Shown: in pieces, positions 12,301-22,966 of the stretch
Layout: each line of letters starts with the position of its first letter
Position numbering within the stretch: position 1 is the first letter of the stretch
Position numbers and translations under genes: made by a program
Assembly: GCA_963969365.1 (NCBI GenBank)
Contig: OZ017755.1
Location: forward strand, 1,674,001-1,738,000
Source of the DNA: Asterochloris sp. CNOR1
Lineage: Eukaryota > Chlorophyta > Trebouxiophyceae > Trebouxiales > Trebouxiaceae
Length of the DNA stretch: 64,000 bases
Reading direction: 5' to 3'
Notes under the pieces: generated by a model
What the model saw: only the letters and a program-made list of their open reading frames with translations
Told to the model about the DNA's origin: nothing
Database searches by the model: none

Positions 12301-14035
12301 GAGGGGGCTGGTGGTGGCCATGGGGCACCTCCATCTCTGAGGCAGGGGGCGGTGGTGGCTGGCCTGCAGCCAATAGAGGAGAGGGGTTGTCGCCGGTGAA
12401 CATCAGCGCGGCTCTGTCGGGGGCCAGCAGGGCCCAGCCTGCACAGCCTGGCATGAAGGAGTACGACGTGGCGGCCAAAGGTAACGTGAGGCAGGGGGCA
12501 GTGGGTTGGGCTGCACAGGCATGGTTGCATGGACTCAAAGATGAGCTGGGGTCAGGGGCAGAAAGCCCGTAGCACATGCTAGGGGTTTACTCTGAGGCAA
12601 CAAAAGAGGGGCCAGAAGCAGCCCACCCTGCCTCTGCCTGCAGCGCATGATGCAATCCGCAGCTGGGTCTGGGATCTATGCCAGCGCAGAGCAGAAGCGA
12701 GACGTCTCCATGACCAGGTCCAAGTGGGCAGGGGTTCACAAGCACGTGTGGAAGCGGGCTGCTTGCACAACAGCACACCATTTGCACTGTGGGAAGGCGC
12801 AAGCTGACTCATGGACTCACCCTGCATCTGGTGGTGGTACTGGGCTTGCGCTGCATGCTCCATCCCAGGAGGCGCGTGTGCTGCATGCTCGATCCCAGGG
12901 GGGCCATGCATGGCATGCTCCATCCCAGGGGGTAGGGGCCCATGCCCATGGCCCAGGACCTGCCCGTGCTCCATCCCAGGGGGCCCATGGGCTGCATGCT
13001 CCATCCCCAGGGGGGCGTGGGCCGCGTGCTCCATCCCAGGGGGCCCAAGGGCCGCTTGCTCCATCCCAGGGGGCATGGCCCCCTGCCCATGGGCCAGGGT
13101 GTCGTGTGGCCCGGGCTCCATCTTGTAGGCGTGGTGGCCTGGCACCTGGTCCATCACTGCGTGCAGCGGCGGAGCACTGTGGGGCACGCCAGCGTGCATC
13201 ACCTGCAGAGTAAAGACGTGGGCTGGTCATTGTGCAGCTAAAAGAGGTCAGCCATGGGCCACTGAGAACCTGGCAGGCACCACTGTCGCCTGGCATGTCT
13301 GACTGCACCCACCTGCAGCATTCAAAACAACCATTGACTTCACCGACATTGTAGACACAACACCTGTGGAGGACGTGAGGGCTGCACAGATGAAGTCACC
13401 TGCAAGCTGGAGAAAGCCCACTGCTGCATACAGAAGCAGGGCCGCCATGCCCAGTCGTGCGTGTACTACCTGATCAGCAAGATAGACATGTTCGGACCAA
13501 GGGAACTTAGTCCTGGTGACATGAAAAGCCAATCCCATAAACATGGAGCTGGATCCCCAACAGCCCCTGTCTGCAGGCAGCTGGGGTTTTACTCGAGCAC
13601 ACCAACAATGGCGACAGTTGTGGGAATGCCCAGAGCATTAATTAGTGCAGCTGAGCAGCTTCTGGCAACCCCGTGGGCTGTAGTGCAAACTGGAAGCAAG
13701 GTGTATAAGAGCAGTCCAATGCTGCACAGCCCACCTGCTGCAGACTATTGAGAGGGGCGCCGAGAGGAGGCAGAGCCCAGTGCACCTGAGCGGCGGGTCC
13801 TCCAGGATGTGTGCAGCTTGTGACCCACCTGCTGCAGGCCGCCGTGAGGGGCATGCTCCGTGCCGCCCATGTTGACCGCGTGCTCGGGGGCCAGAGGGTT
13901 GTCATGGTGCTCAGGTGGACCTCCTGGTGCATGGCTCATCTCCTGGCCCATCATGGGGTGCTGGGGGTGGCCCTCCATGGGTGCGTGCTGCCCCTGGCCA
14001 TGATTCACCAGCCCCTGGGGAGGGGCGCTCTCCAT
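9373..14035 (-). CDS. EsV-1-7-like cysteine-repeat protein with a Met/His/Pro-rich N-terminus
   Basis: Eight exons join in phase: 14035-13829, 13202-12821, 12363-12139, 11598-11359, 10902-10743, 10119-9987, 9811-9705, 9478-9373, giving 519 residues. The start MESAPPQG sits in a good ACCATGG context. Residues 1-270 are low complexity (Met, His, Pro, Gly, Gln), with seven PPGMEH-type units in exon 2. Residues ~335-519 hold five repeats of pattern C-x1/2-C-x16/17-C-x2-C with a (P)xFGxPG core and a trailing GM(x)(D/N)(V/L): KQPCFGLPG, AQPNFGFPG, KRPNYGKPG, KQPKFGYPG, HAPTFGTPG. This resembles the EsV-1-7 motif (C-x4-C-x16-C-x2-H) of brown algal and phaeoviral proteins, with the His changed to Cys. 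A basic TRKRK stretch precedes repeat 1. The repeats probably bind zinc; the biochemical role is unknown. Confidence 0.85.
10638..10657. repeat. (GTGCA)4 microsatellite
   Basis: Four perfect GTGCA units in the intron between exons 5 and 6 of the EsV-1-7-like gene. Confidence 0.8.
12830..13100 (-). repeat. Coding minisatellite encoding PPGMEH units
   Basis: The minus strand encodes seven imperfect units (PPGMEQ, PPGMEH, PLGMEH, PPGIEH and similar), separated by Ala-His-Gly/Ala spacers, within exon 2 of the EsV-1-7-like gene. On the plus strand it appears as a repeated CTCCATCCCAGGGGGC core. Confidence 0.85.
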
Positions 14036-14934
14036 GGTGACTCGCTGTCAGACCTGCACAGCATGATGCTGGAACGGTCCACGATTGAGCTCAAGCCGAG
14101 TTTAGGATGTGGTGCACAGGCGATTTTCAGGGTCATCCCGCAATACATGGCATGGCGCACTGCAGGCACAGAGGTCAGCAGGGGCTGAACCTGTTGGGTG
14201 CTGGCGGGCCAACAGCACCTGCATTACACAGTCGCTGTTGGAGGCACAAGGTGGTGCATGGCACGCTCTCGGGAAAGAGCTCAGGTGCTGCGCTGCTGAG
14301 CAGCTGATTTAGCTGCGAGCAGGCGCCCAAGCGCTGCAGGCAGAACCTGACTAGCCCCAGCAGCAAGCACTCAAGGCTGTACCAAGGGGAAGCAGGGGGG
14401 CGCCATGGGCGGGAAGAGTTATTTCATGTCCACTCAAATCTAGGCTGCATGCTTGCTTTGAGCCCAGCAAGAGGCACACGCGCTGAGTCCTGACGAGGTG
14501 TATACCCTGGCCAGTCAAACTACAGAAAACACATCCCCAGCAGGTCCTCGGGGCCCCAGGGTCACACAGGGAAAGCAAGTGGCAGCCTTGCCTGGGGATG
14601 AGGCAGGTGAGGGTGATGAGCTGTCACTTCATTCTGCATCAGCCCCTGCGGCTGCCACCCCTTTCAAACCATGGGGCTGCCCAGGGATCATGAGGAGAAA
14701 GCAAGTGGAAGGCAGTTCTACTTGTGCTGTGGCACACCGACGTAAGCTCACCTGGCCGAGCGTGGCTCTGAACACGCTGTGCTGCTTGTGTTGGGCGGGG
14801 CTGCCTCAGCTGGGCCTGCTTGCCGCAGAAGCTCGGTGCCAGCCTGCTTCTTTCTTCACTTCCGTCTTCTAGAAGCTAGGTTCAATTTATTATTCAAGTT
14901 GAGTCACTTTTTCCGATGATTTTATAAATAGTGC
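14036..14934. other. Upstream region of the EsV-1-7-like gene
   Basis: About 900 bp between the methyltransferase stop and the EsV-1-7-like start, both on the minus strand. It should hold the promoter and 5' UTR. A plus-strand open frame at 14498-14872 has no recognisable similarity and I do not call it. Confidence 0.4.
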
Positions 14935-17102
14935 TCAAGTCAGCAACTGATGCAAGAGGATGCCCGTGGCAACAGACACATTCAGGCTGTCCAGTTGGGC
15001 AAGGTCGCCCCTGCGGTGCAGGCCTGTCACTTGCACCAGCTTGGAACAGGAGCGCTTGATATTGGTCCTGCAGACAGTAGGTGCTTGCTTGAGGCCCATT
15101 GTCAGGAAGGAGTGCTCTGGAAGCTGCCCACAAAACGGGATGAGAGGTGTACCTGAGCCCGAACCCTTCGCTGCCCACAACAATGATGGTGGGCCCGATC
15201 AGGTACGCCTCCCCACAGGCAATTGCGCCGGGGTCTGCTGCAGCGCCCAAGACCTGCCAACCAGCATTTTGAGCTGCTTGCAATGTTGCTGGGAGGTTGC
15301 GGGCAGAGTGCACCGGCATCACCTGCAACAAAGAGCTCTCTGAGCAATGCCACTGGGCACCACTCAAGCTAAGACAGCTTTGCCGGGAAAATACCTCCAG
15401 GCTGCCTGCGCTGGCTTTGCTGACGACCCCAGTGAGGGCTGCGCTATTTCTGGTGCACGTCACCACCCCAGCCGCACCCAGGAAGTAGGCTGAGCGGCAT
15501 GCTGCGCCGAAGTTTTGCTGCAGGCACACAGCATGTCGATGCAAAGAACGAGGACCATATGCAGAGAAGATAGCATTGTTCCAAGAGGCAAACAGGACTG
15601 CCTGTGGCACCAGGTGCTCACCGGGTCAGTCACTTCGTCCAGTGCCAGCCACAGAGGGAAGTTGCCCGCAACCTGGCCATCTGCTCTCGCCTGCTGATGT
15701 GCAGCGGCAGCCTCAGTGGCTGGCGGGAAGCGGTCTAGCGGGTCTGGCTCCATGTGGTCACAATCAAGCACGACTCCCTGCACAGGCAGCGAATTCTGGG
15801 TCAGCCAGGTGCAGGGACAGCTGGCAGGCACCCCAGGCTGCACCGGAAGAATCTGGCTGATCAAGAACCATTAGATCAAGGTTGGAGTGCATGCTGTATG
15901 GCATGACTAGCGGCCCCTCACAGCAGTCATCCAGGTGCAACTCAGGCCCTGGGCAAAGGGCAGGCGCAGAACAACAGAGCATTGCAGAAAAACACCTGTC
16001 GCTCATGCAGCCACCTGGTGGGGCCTCTGCTCACAGAGCAGGTTGAGGTCATGCTTGCTGGCTGTGTGGATGGGGATGCCCAGCTGCTCAGCGCTGGAGG
16101 TGATCGGTCCCAAAGCGTCTTTGGACTTGCCTTTGGGTGAGCCTTCCAACCCTGCACATGACACCCACCCTTCCTCAAGAGCCTCTGCGCTCATGATCAG
16201 TGCTGGAGCTGTCACTACAGGTTTGGCCGTCGAGACTGACAGTCAGCAGGTGTGCATTTTGCCCACCATAAGGCATACACTTGTCAGGCGCCTCTCAAAG
16301 ACCAAAACAGGAGGTAGCGACCAAGGTGAAGCAGGGGCACAGGGTAGTGGCACATGGAGAGCTGGCTCACCCTCCTGCAGGTGCACTGCATGGATGACCC
16401 TCCTCTGAGCCTGAAGCGCTGCCAACACCGGGCTGATGCCATACAAAACATCGCCATGCCAGCTGGCCTTGAGTTGCTGAAAGGTGCTTTCTGACGGGAC
16501 CTCCCTCTGCCAAGAGGAACCTGCAGAATCCCTCTGCCAGGGGCTGGTAGGACGCTCCCTCTGCCAGGGAGCCTGAGACCTGCAGTGCCATGACACAGCA
16601 AGATGGCAACCCCGCACTCACAGGCCACATGAGTTTACACTATGTAGTGCAGCGTCAGGGCACCAGCCAATGGGCCTGCAGCCCTGCTGTTGCCCTTAAG
16701 CTTTGAGATGCAAAAGCAAGGCGTTGAGATGCACCTGAAAGCTTTCATGCAATGGGGGTGCAGCCCTGCCATCCACACCAGTACCTTGACGCTGCAGAAT
16801 GTTGGCAGCACGCACCTGGGAGCACCACCTAATGGGCCTGCAGCCCTGCCACCCCCACTCCAGCCACGTTGTCGAGGTTTGACATCAGGTGCAGTTCTGC
16901 TTGCCCTGTGCCAGCCATGCTGCTGTGATCTGCTCTCAGGCACGCTGCGCTCCGGCCGCCAAGCAGACCGCCTTAGCTGCTGCTGCTGCAGCATTCCTGT
17001 GTCATCTAGGTCCCACTCGTCTGCAATGACTGTTGGCTGGCCAGGAGCTTTCCAAGTATCCTGCTCTGCCGGCTGAGAGGCTCTGCAGACACTGCGCAAC
17101 AC
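14935..17102 (-). CDS. TrmH/SpoU-family rRNA 2'-O-methyltransferase, probably organellar
   Basis: Methylates a ribose 2'-O of rRNA using S-adenosylmethionine (MRM1/RlmB group). An N-terminal extension from MLRSVCRASQ (17102) may be a transit peptide. The substrate-binding domain appears near 16470-16370 (GDVLYGISPVLAALQAQRR) and 16160-16020 (LGIPIHTASKHDLN). The SpoU fold follows: motif 1 in LWLALDEVTDP and NFGAACRSAYFLGAAG (15730-15460), RNSAALTGVVSKASAGSLEV, motif 2 IIVVGSEGFGL (about 15200) and motif 3 DSLNVSVATGILLHQ before the stop at 14935. The motif order and spacing are typical of a trefoil-knot enzyme. The first exons and the true start are the weakest part. It is divergent from the NAD kinase gene. 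Confidence 0.85.
16503..16575. repeat. 27-nt tandem repeat, three copies
   Basis: CCCTCTGCCA begins at 16503, 16530 and 16557, giving an exact 27-nt period. On the minus strand it reads as repeated SPWQR/SSWQR units. It lies at the upstream edge of the methyltransferase exon carrying GDVLYGISP. Confidence 0.8.
16669..16849 (-). repeat. Donor-side exon duplication in the methyltransferase gene, three copies
   Basis: AATGGGCCTGCAGCCCTGC occurs at 16669-16687 and 16831-16849, with a variant at 16751-16769 (period 80-82 nt). On the minus strand the copy at 16849 is the exon end running to a CCAG/GTGCGT donor near 16816; the other copies lie downstream in the intron. Confidence 0.65.
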
Positions 17103-17309
17103 AGTTTTGCTTCTGCACAGTCCAGCTTTGCTGACAGGGGGGGCAGTGCATACCTAGGGTCAGCGCTGGGATGGCTGGAGCCTCTGTCTCGCTTCCTGGA
17201 GTTGTCAAAGCGGCCTGCTGAGACTGCCCAAGCGAAGTGCCGATTGACTCTGAGGTCACACCCCACCCTTCGAATCGCACAGTGCAGATCATGTGAGCAA
17301 TGCTGCATC
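17103..17309. promoter_or_regulatory. Divergent promoter interval, methyltransferase and NAD kinase
   Basis: About 200 bp lie between the probable start codons of the two head-to-head genes. The NAD kinase start is not certain. No specific element was recognised. Confidence 0.3.
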
Positions 17310-20300
17310 ATGGCAGCAGCCTCATGTAAGCTGTGCCCACAGCTGCGCCCGCTATCAAAAATGCATTGCCTGAGCTCTCAATTTGTTGCGTAACTTTCGA
17401 CATTGTCTCCGAGATCGGGACCGGAGACAGCAGACAGGCCCAGAGAGGATTGCTTTACCCCATCTGTCGAGTCTGCAGCGTCACTACATCACAAGTTGGA
17501 CAGGCCTGTACAGGGCTGAAAACAGCAGGTGCTGGCCTCGATAAAGTGCCAAAGCTGGCGCCATGCAGGCCCAGCATCAGCTCTCTATTCACAGAGGGGA
17601 GCGCCTGGTGGGCTTGATAGCCAGCACCAGCAACAGGTGCCCTCCCCTGCCGGCCTTCAGCCAAGGCAAGCGCGGCAGGGCTGGCAGGTATGCTGCACAA
17701 TGCAACCCGTGCCAGGGCATTGACAGGCATGCGCTGACGAGTCTTGCTGGCATGCAGCAGGGTACGCTGCCAGCGTCAAGAGCAGCAGCCTGCAGCAGAT
17801 GTGCAATCTGCAGCGCAGGCAGGCAACGACAGCGTCAAGCATTTTTTCAACAGGGACGCTGCCAGGAATAGCCAGCCTCCCTCTGATGGCGATGGTGGCC
17901 TGCAGCACACCCTCAAGCGACCTGTTGAGGTTCACAGGCAGGACGTGGTGGCTGCTGACCTGTTCAGCAGCATATCCTATGACGAGGAGCTCCAAGTCCA
18001 TACGGCTCTGCGGGGGTGAGAGCTCTATGCACACTTAAAGGCTGTGGTTGCATCTCATGGTCCACCGTGTGGTGCAGGAATGCATGCTTGCTAGTACCAT
18101 TCCTGAGCAAGCTGAGGATCAACTTAGTGCAGCAGAGTGGAGCATGCGCTGCTGCACTGGCCCCCCTATGCAACACTTCACCACCAGTCTGTAGTTCAGC
18201 TGGTGTGCTGACTGTGGCTGACACTTAAAGTGTGTGTCAATGGTGTGTTTGTATAGGGAAACACTTGCCTGCCTGAATGAGTGCACTGCCATGTCCAGGT
18301 GCCGTGCCAGGCAGCGTTGTGTGACTGCATTGCAGGCCGAGGAGCTGGCCCAAGAAGGCTGAGCTTTACATTGTGCGGACAGACGGCATGAGCTGCTCGC
18401 GAGAAACTGTGCGAGGCAAGACATGCACTGCAACGATAAGCCTGCAGCCGTCTGCACCACACAGGGATTGAAGATAGGCATGCACTCTGAGATACAAGCA
18501 CTGGGCTTGCTGTCTGGCCTGCACTGATGCATATGCTTGCCTGACCCAGCATTGGAACTGACACCTGCCGCAATGCGCTGATTTGCCTGACCAAGCAAGT
18601 GGGTCTGATATCTGGCTTTTGCTGGCGTTGGGCTTGTCGTCCCCCATGCAGCATCACGCTGGCAAAAACACCCAGCAAGTGGGTCTAAAATGTGCTGTGC
18701 TGTTGCAGCGTCTGGGTGCCTCTCCTTCTCATGTCCCAGCACTCAGCAACACCTCTTGGTGTGGAAGAACAAGCCGCAGTGGTGAGGGCACAATGCCGTG
18801 CTGCCTTGATCAGCTGGCGCCTGACCACAGGGCTTTACTACTGCACATTGTTGGGAGTGACAGCCCATTGACGGCCCACGATGCAGGGCTTCAGCAACCT
18901 GAAAAGCACAATGCAGCTGCATGTCAACCTTTTGAGCTTTGCCAAGGTGCAGCAAAAGTAGGGCAGCCACATGCTGCCCAGTGTCCTGTGCCTGGTGCAG
19001 TGCAATGGTGGTGAAGAAGCTTGGGGAGGAGCTCACGCAGGAGTATCTGGATGTCCTTGAATTTCTTGGCGCCCAGCAGGGCCTCAAGGTGATCGTCTGC
19101 CAGAGAGCATGCTGGGGGCTTGCCCACACAATGTCAGCCATTGCCTGTGGACACTTGGCAGCCTCACAGCCTTGAGGCCGTCAGGCAGTGCCACTTGCAC
19201 TCTGTTTGCACAGAAGTGAACCTTACAGAGCCTCTCAGAGCGTGCGAGGCGCCCTGCACTGCCCTGAACCTCTGCCGTGTTTCTGAGAGAACAGCACTGC
19301 CTTTGTTCCCTGGCCCACTGCATGTTCACCTGGACCCTGTGCTGTCTGGTGGCGAAGATGTATACGGAGCAGGTGGTGCCACACAGGCACCAGGCATGCA
19401 CGGGAAGCCAGCCGCAAGTGGGCGGCTTGTTGGTGCAGGTGATTGTGGAGCCCCAGGAGTTTGAGCGGCTGCAGAAGCTCAAGGAGTGGGACTTTGTGGA
19501 CACCTTCACAGACGCTGAGGTGGAAAGGTGGGTGCCTTGCTGTCACACGAGCAGTCACTTGTCACAGGGACACCCATCAAGAGCCTGCTGCAGCAGGACC
19601 CTGCTTTCTGCCAGTCCTCCTGGTGCCTCTGATGATGGCCGGGGCTCACATGACTTTTCAAGATCTGCATTCACTGACCCCTCATCATACTTCAGGTGGT
19701 GCTGCTGCTGCCTGCAGGTTGCACATGTACATTGATTTCGTGGTCTGCCTGGGAGGCGACGGCGTCCTGCTGCACGCCTCCTATCTGTTCAAGCGGGCCA
19801 TCCCACCGGTGACTGAGGCTGCCTTTCTTGGCGCAAACTGAGTGTGGCTTCCTGGCAACTTGCTGCATGTCCAGGGCAGGCTTGGTAGCCCCCATGCCAG
19901 CAGCAGCAGTTAAAAAGCTGCTGTGCCATGCAGAACCTGCACCGGTGCATAGCTGCCCATCATCCTGTACATGCAACCTTCCGCAAAGACATGGGGTCAC
20001 GCTGCTGCTGACCTGCAGCGCCAGAAAGGGCCACATCCTGTCGCTGCCTGCCAAAAGTCTGGGCAGGAGTCTCAGAGTTGTGCTGCTGCTGTGCAGGTCA
20101 TCAGCTTCAACCTGGGCTCTCTAGGGTTCTTGACCAACCACAGCTGGCAGGAGTGGCGGCATGACATTCTGAGTGTCATTCATGGATCTGAAAACCTGGA
20201 GCAGTGTGCCATTGATGGCTCAGTGAGTTACCACTTCATGAGAGCAGCTTCAAGCTCATGCTCTTGTCATGCACCTGGCAAGCAGTGTGTCCTGCTTAGC

Positions 20301-22565
20301 TCAGTGAGCATATACTGGGGGCCAGGTGGATTCCAGAGGCAAGCACCTGGGGTCACAGTGAGCCATCAATGACTCGGCACGTGCATGCTGCTGTCTTCCG
20401 GTCTGTCTGGTGCCATAAAGTCCATCAAGAACCCTGGCAGCATCTAACAGCATGTGCACATTCTTTGAAGCCGTGTTACCCTGCACACTGTTGCGGATAT
20501 CCCTGTGCCTGACATCTCACACAGCGACTGTTGCCTGCTGGTGTCCTATGCCGTACGTGAATGGCCTGCGCATGCAACTGGCCCGTAAACCTATCCCCAA
20601 AGTGCACTGTGGTCCTCTGCTGCAGACAATGGGCGTGCACATCACCCCATGCATGCGCACCCACACCCAGTCCTATCCCTTGCCTGGCAAGATTGCTGAC
20701 CTCACACTCACACCTTTCCCTGTGCAGATGAAGGGCGTGCACATCACCCTGCGGATGCGCCTGTTCTGCGAGATTTTCAGGGACGGGGAGCCAATTGAGG
20801 GGCAGCAGTATGAGGTTCTCAATGAGGTGGTGGTGGACCGGGGGGCCAATCCCTTCCTCACCAAAATCGAGTGCTTCGAGAAGGGCAGGCTGATCACCAA
20901 GGTGAGTGTGCAGGATGCATCCCTTGAGAGCAGCAGTGAGCCTGCAGGGGGTCACTCAGCCCCTGCACACCGCCTGTCTTCATGCTGCTGTCCGCTGGGG
21001 GACCCTGCTGCCTGAGTTGGAGTCCTCCTACATCTGCTAGCAACATCTGCTACCAAGCGCTTTGAGGGGCGCAGGCTGATCACTAAGGCGAGTGGCGGCA
21101 CCACCCTGCTCTTCTCCAGACGCTGTCTGTCTGCTTTCTGGGATGACTGCCTGCCAGGGTCCTCCATCCTCATAGAACTCCGCTGTTGGGGCTGTGCACC
21201 ACAGTGATGGTCCATCAGACCCGCTGTTGCCTGCGCAGCGTTGCCTGGGTGCTGCTGCCGGTTGATGAGCGGCTGCTAGTAGCTCTGCATTGCTTTACGT
21301 TGCTGCCTGGTCTCGCTCATATGCAAGTTGCGCATTATTCCCCACACCTTGCATGAGCCACTCAGCCTGATGCTGCTGTGATGCTGAGCATCTGGCCAGA
21401 TGCATTGACATCCTCTTTGCTGTCACACTGCCAAGGTGCAAGGTGACGGCCTCACGTTGGGCAACCCCACAGGCAGCACCGCCTGCTCGCTGGCTGCTGG
21501 CTCGCTCTGCTCACAGCGTTCAAGTTGTGTTGCTGTTTGCTGATCTGATGGCCTCATGCTGGCCACCCCCACAGGCAGCTCTGCCTAATTGGTGGCTGCT
21601 GACGTGCCTTGCACAGAGCCCCACAGATAGAGTCGCTGTCTGCTTCGCAGGTGCAAGCGGACGGCCTCATGCTGGCCACCCCCACAGGCAGCACTGCCTA
21701 CTCGGTGGCAGCCGGTGGTTCCATGGTGCACCCAAATGTGCCAGCCATCCTCTTCACACCAGTCTGCGCGCACTCACTGTCCTTCAGGTGGGCACGGTGC
21801 TTTGGTGTCAAAGGGCCCTTCCCTTCTGTATAAGCAACCCCCTCTGTGCTTCATGTGGGTGCTGCGCCTGCAGAGCTGATCATTTCAACACCCAGCTGTG
21901 GCCAAAGTTGCAGCCTGCATGTTGGTTGCACTGTCCTGGCTTTGGCATGTCCTGCATGTTCAGCTGCCGTTTGTCTTGATAGGGTGCTGCTGCTTTTGTA
22001 TTGAGGTGCTGCTGCTGACCTGGCCGCCAGCCTTTGGGGGCTTTCCAGTTGAGTGTCATTAAGACCAGAGTTGCTGCAGAAGGACTCTCATGTGGCAGTG
22101 TGCCGACCTCATGCAGGCCTGTCATTCTGCCAGACTACGCAGAGCTTGACCTCAGAATCCCCGATGATGCGCGGTGCCCAGCGTGGGTCTGCTTTGACGG
22201 CAAGCAGGTGAGCTCTCAATGTGGCAGAGATTGCTTTGACAGGCGCAATGTACAGGACCAGACTGCGCTATGCACATGTGGGAATGCTCAGCACTTGGCT
22301 TGCAAACATGCCAATGCACTGTGTCAAGGTGTGGTTGTCAGTGCAGAGGCAGGAGCTGCTGAGGGGCGACAGCGTGCGAGTGCGCATGTCCCCCAACCCT
22401 GTCCCCACCATCAACAAGACAGACCAGACCACTGACTGGTTTGCCTCGCTGGAGCGCTGCTTTGGCTGGAATGAGCGTGTGGAGCAGAAGGCTCTGCCGG
22501 ATATCAAGAAGACCAAGGCTCCTGGCAATGGAGCAAAGAAGCACACAGCAGGCCAGGCGGCCTGA
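17310..22565 (+). CDS. NADK2: NAD kinase, NADK2 (plant chloroplast) type
   Basis: Phosphorylates NAD to NADP. The C-terminal catalytic half matches plant NADK2 exon by exon: [15 protein letters not shown] (18352-18396), [13 protein letters not shown] (18741-18779), [19 protein letters not shown] (19009-19087), [11 protein letters not shown] (19440-19528), [18 protein letters not shown] with the GGDG motif (19740-19800), [14 protein letters not shown] (20102-20222), [12 protein letters not shown] and LNEVVVDRG (20728-20901), [19 protein letters not shown] (21651-21787), [18 protein letters not shown] (22123-22208), and the terminal exon [20 protein letters not shown] ending GQAA. The N-terminal exons between about 17310 and 18340, including a possible transit-like [13 protein letters not shown], are tentative; one at 17780-18016 ends in a GTGAGA donor. 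At least three introns carry copies of exon edges. The 3' end has TGTAA at 22749. Confidence 0.92.
20621..20770 (+). repeat. Acceptor-side exon duplication in NADK2 (MKGVHIT exon)
   Basis: GGGCGTGCACATCACCC occurs at 20631 in the intron and at 20733 in the exon, 102 nt apart. Each is preceded by a TGCAG acceptor-like sequence (20621 and 20723). The intronic copy would read [11 protein letters not shown] against [12 protein letters not shown]. Confidence 0.75.
20877..21095 (+). repeat. Donor-side exon duplication in NADK2
   Basis: The exon end GGCAGGCTGATCACCAAG with its GTGAGT donor (junction 20901/20902) recurs 186 nt downstream as CGCAGGCTGATCACTAAG followed by GCGAGT (junction 21087/21088). 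In the copy the donor GT has become GC. Confidence 0.75.
21436..21725 (+). repeat. Triplicated start of the NADK2 GSTAY exon
   Basis: The active exon begins at 21651 ([17 protein letters not shown]). Copy 1 at 21436-21501 stays open and reads [17 protein letters not shown]. Copy 2 at 21542-21600 reads [14 protein letters not shown] and then a TAA stop. Spacing is 102 and 113 nt. Both upstream copies lie in the intron. Confidence 0.85.
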
Positions 22566-22748
22566 TCAGTCAGCTGTCACCCTTCGGGCAGCATTCTTTT
22601 GACAGTTTTGAGAAGAACCACCATTGTCAGGGTGTTCATTCTGGTGCAAATCACATTTTGTTCCCTCCCTCACACCTTGCTGGCATAACAAGCTGCGTCA
22701 GCGTGTCAAGTTTTCCAGCAGCAAGTCCCCCAACCTCTGTAGCCTGAT

Positions 22749-22753
22749 TGTAA
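22749..22753 (+). terminator. TGTAA poly(A) signal, NAD kinase
   Basis: TGTAA lies 184 nt after the NADK2 stop codon, in the convergent interval with COPZ. Confidence 0.55.
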
Positions 22754-22874
22754 GCTGCCCTTTGAAACCTGCACACTGCCGTTTGCAGGCTTGAAAGAGT
22801 AACACTGCCTACATCTGAGCAAGACCTGAACATGTGCAGAGTCAGCCACATGGTGCAGTGATGGACTCTCCTGA

Positions 22875-22879
22875 TTACA
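22875..22879 (-). terminator. TGTAA poly(A) signal, coatomer zeta
   Basis: TTACA on the plus strand is TGTAA on the minus strand, 88 nt past the COPZ stop at 22967. Confidence 0.6.
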
Positions 22880-22966
22880 GAGAGCCTGCAGTCATCTCCT
22901 AGACAATGTGGCTGCTGGTGCAAGGCCTGCATGCACATGATGTATGCAGTTCGTCCTGTCCAGCAA

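Noticed and set aside
12811-13213. Plus-strand Cys/Pro-rich ORFs across the PPGMEH repeat
   Set aside because: They are antisense shadows of the repeat; the minus-strand exon joins in phase on both sides.
14498-14872. Plus-strand ORF of 124 codons between the EsV-1-7-like gene and the methyltransferase
   Set aside because: No recognisable similarity, composition like the surrounding noncoding sequence, and opposite in strand to both neighbours.
17657-18034. Minus-strand open frame starting [18 protein letters not shown]
   Set aside because: It looks protein-like, but the plus strand here lies between N-terminal NADK2 exons and ends in a GTGAGA donor. With NADK2 exons recognised at 18352 onward on the plus strand, the minus frame is more likely a shadow.
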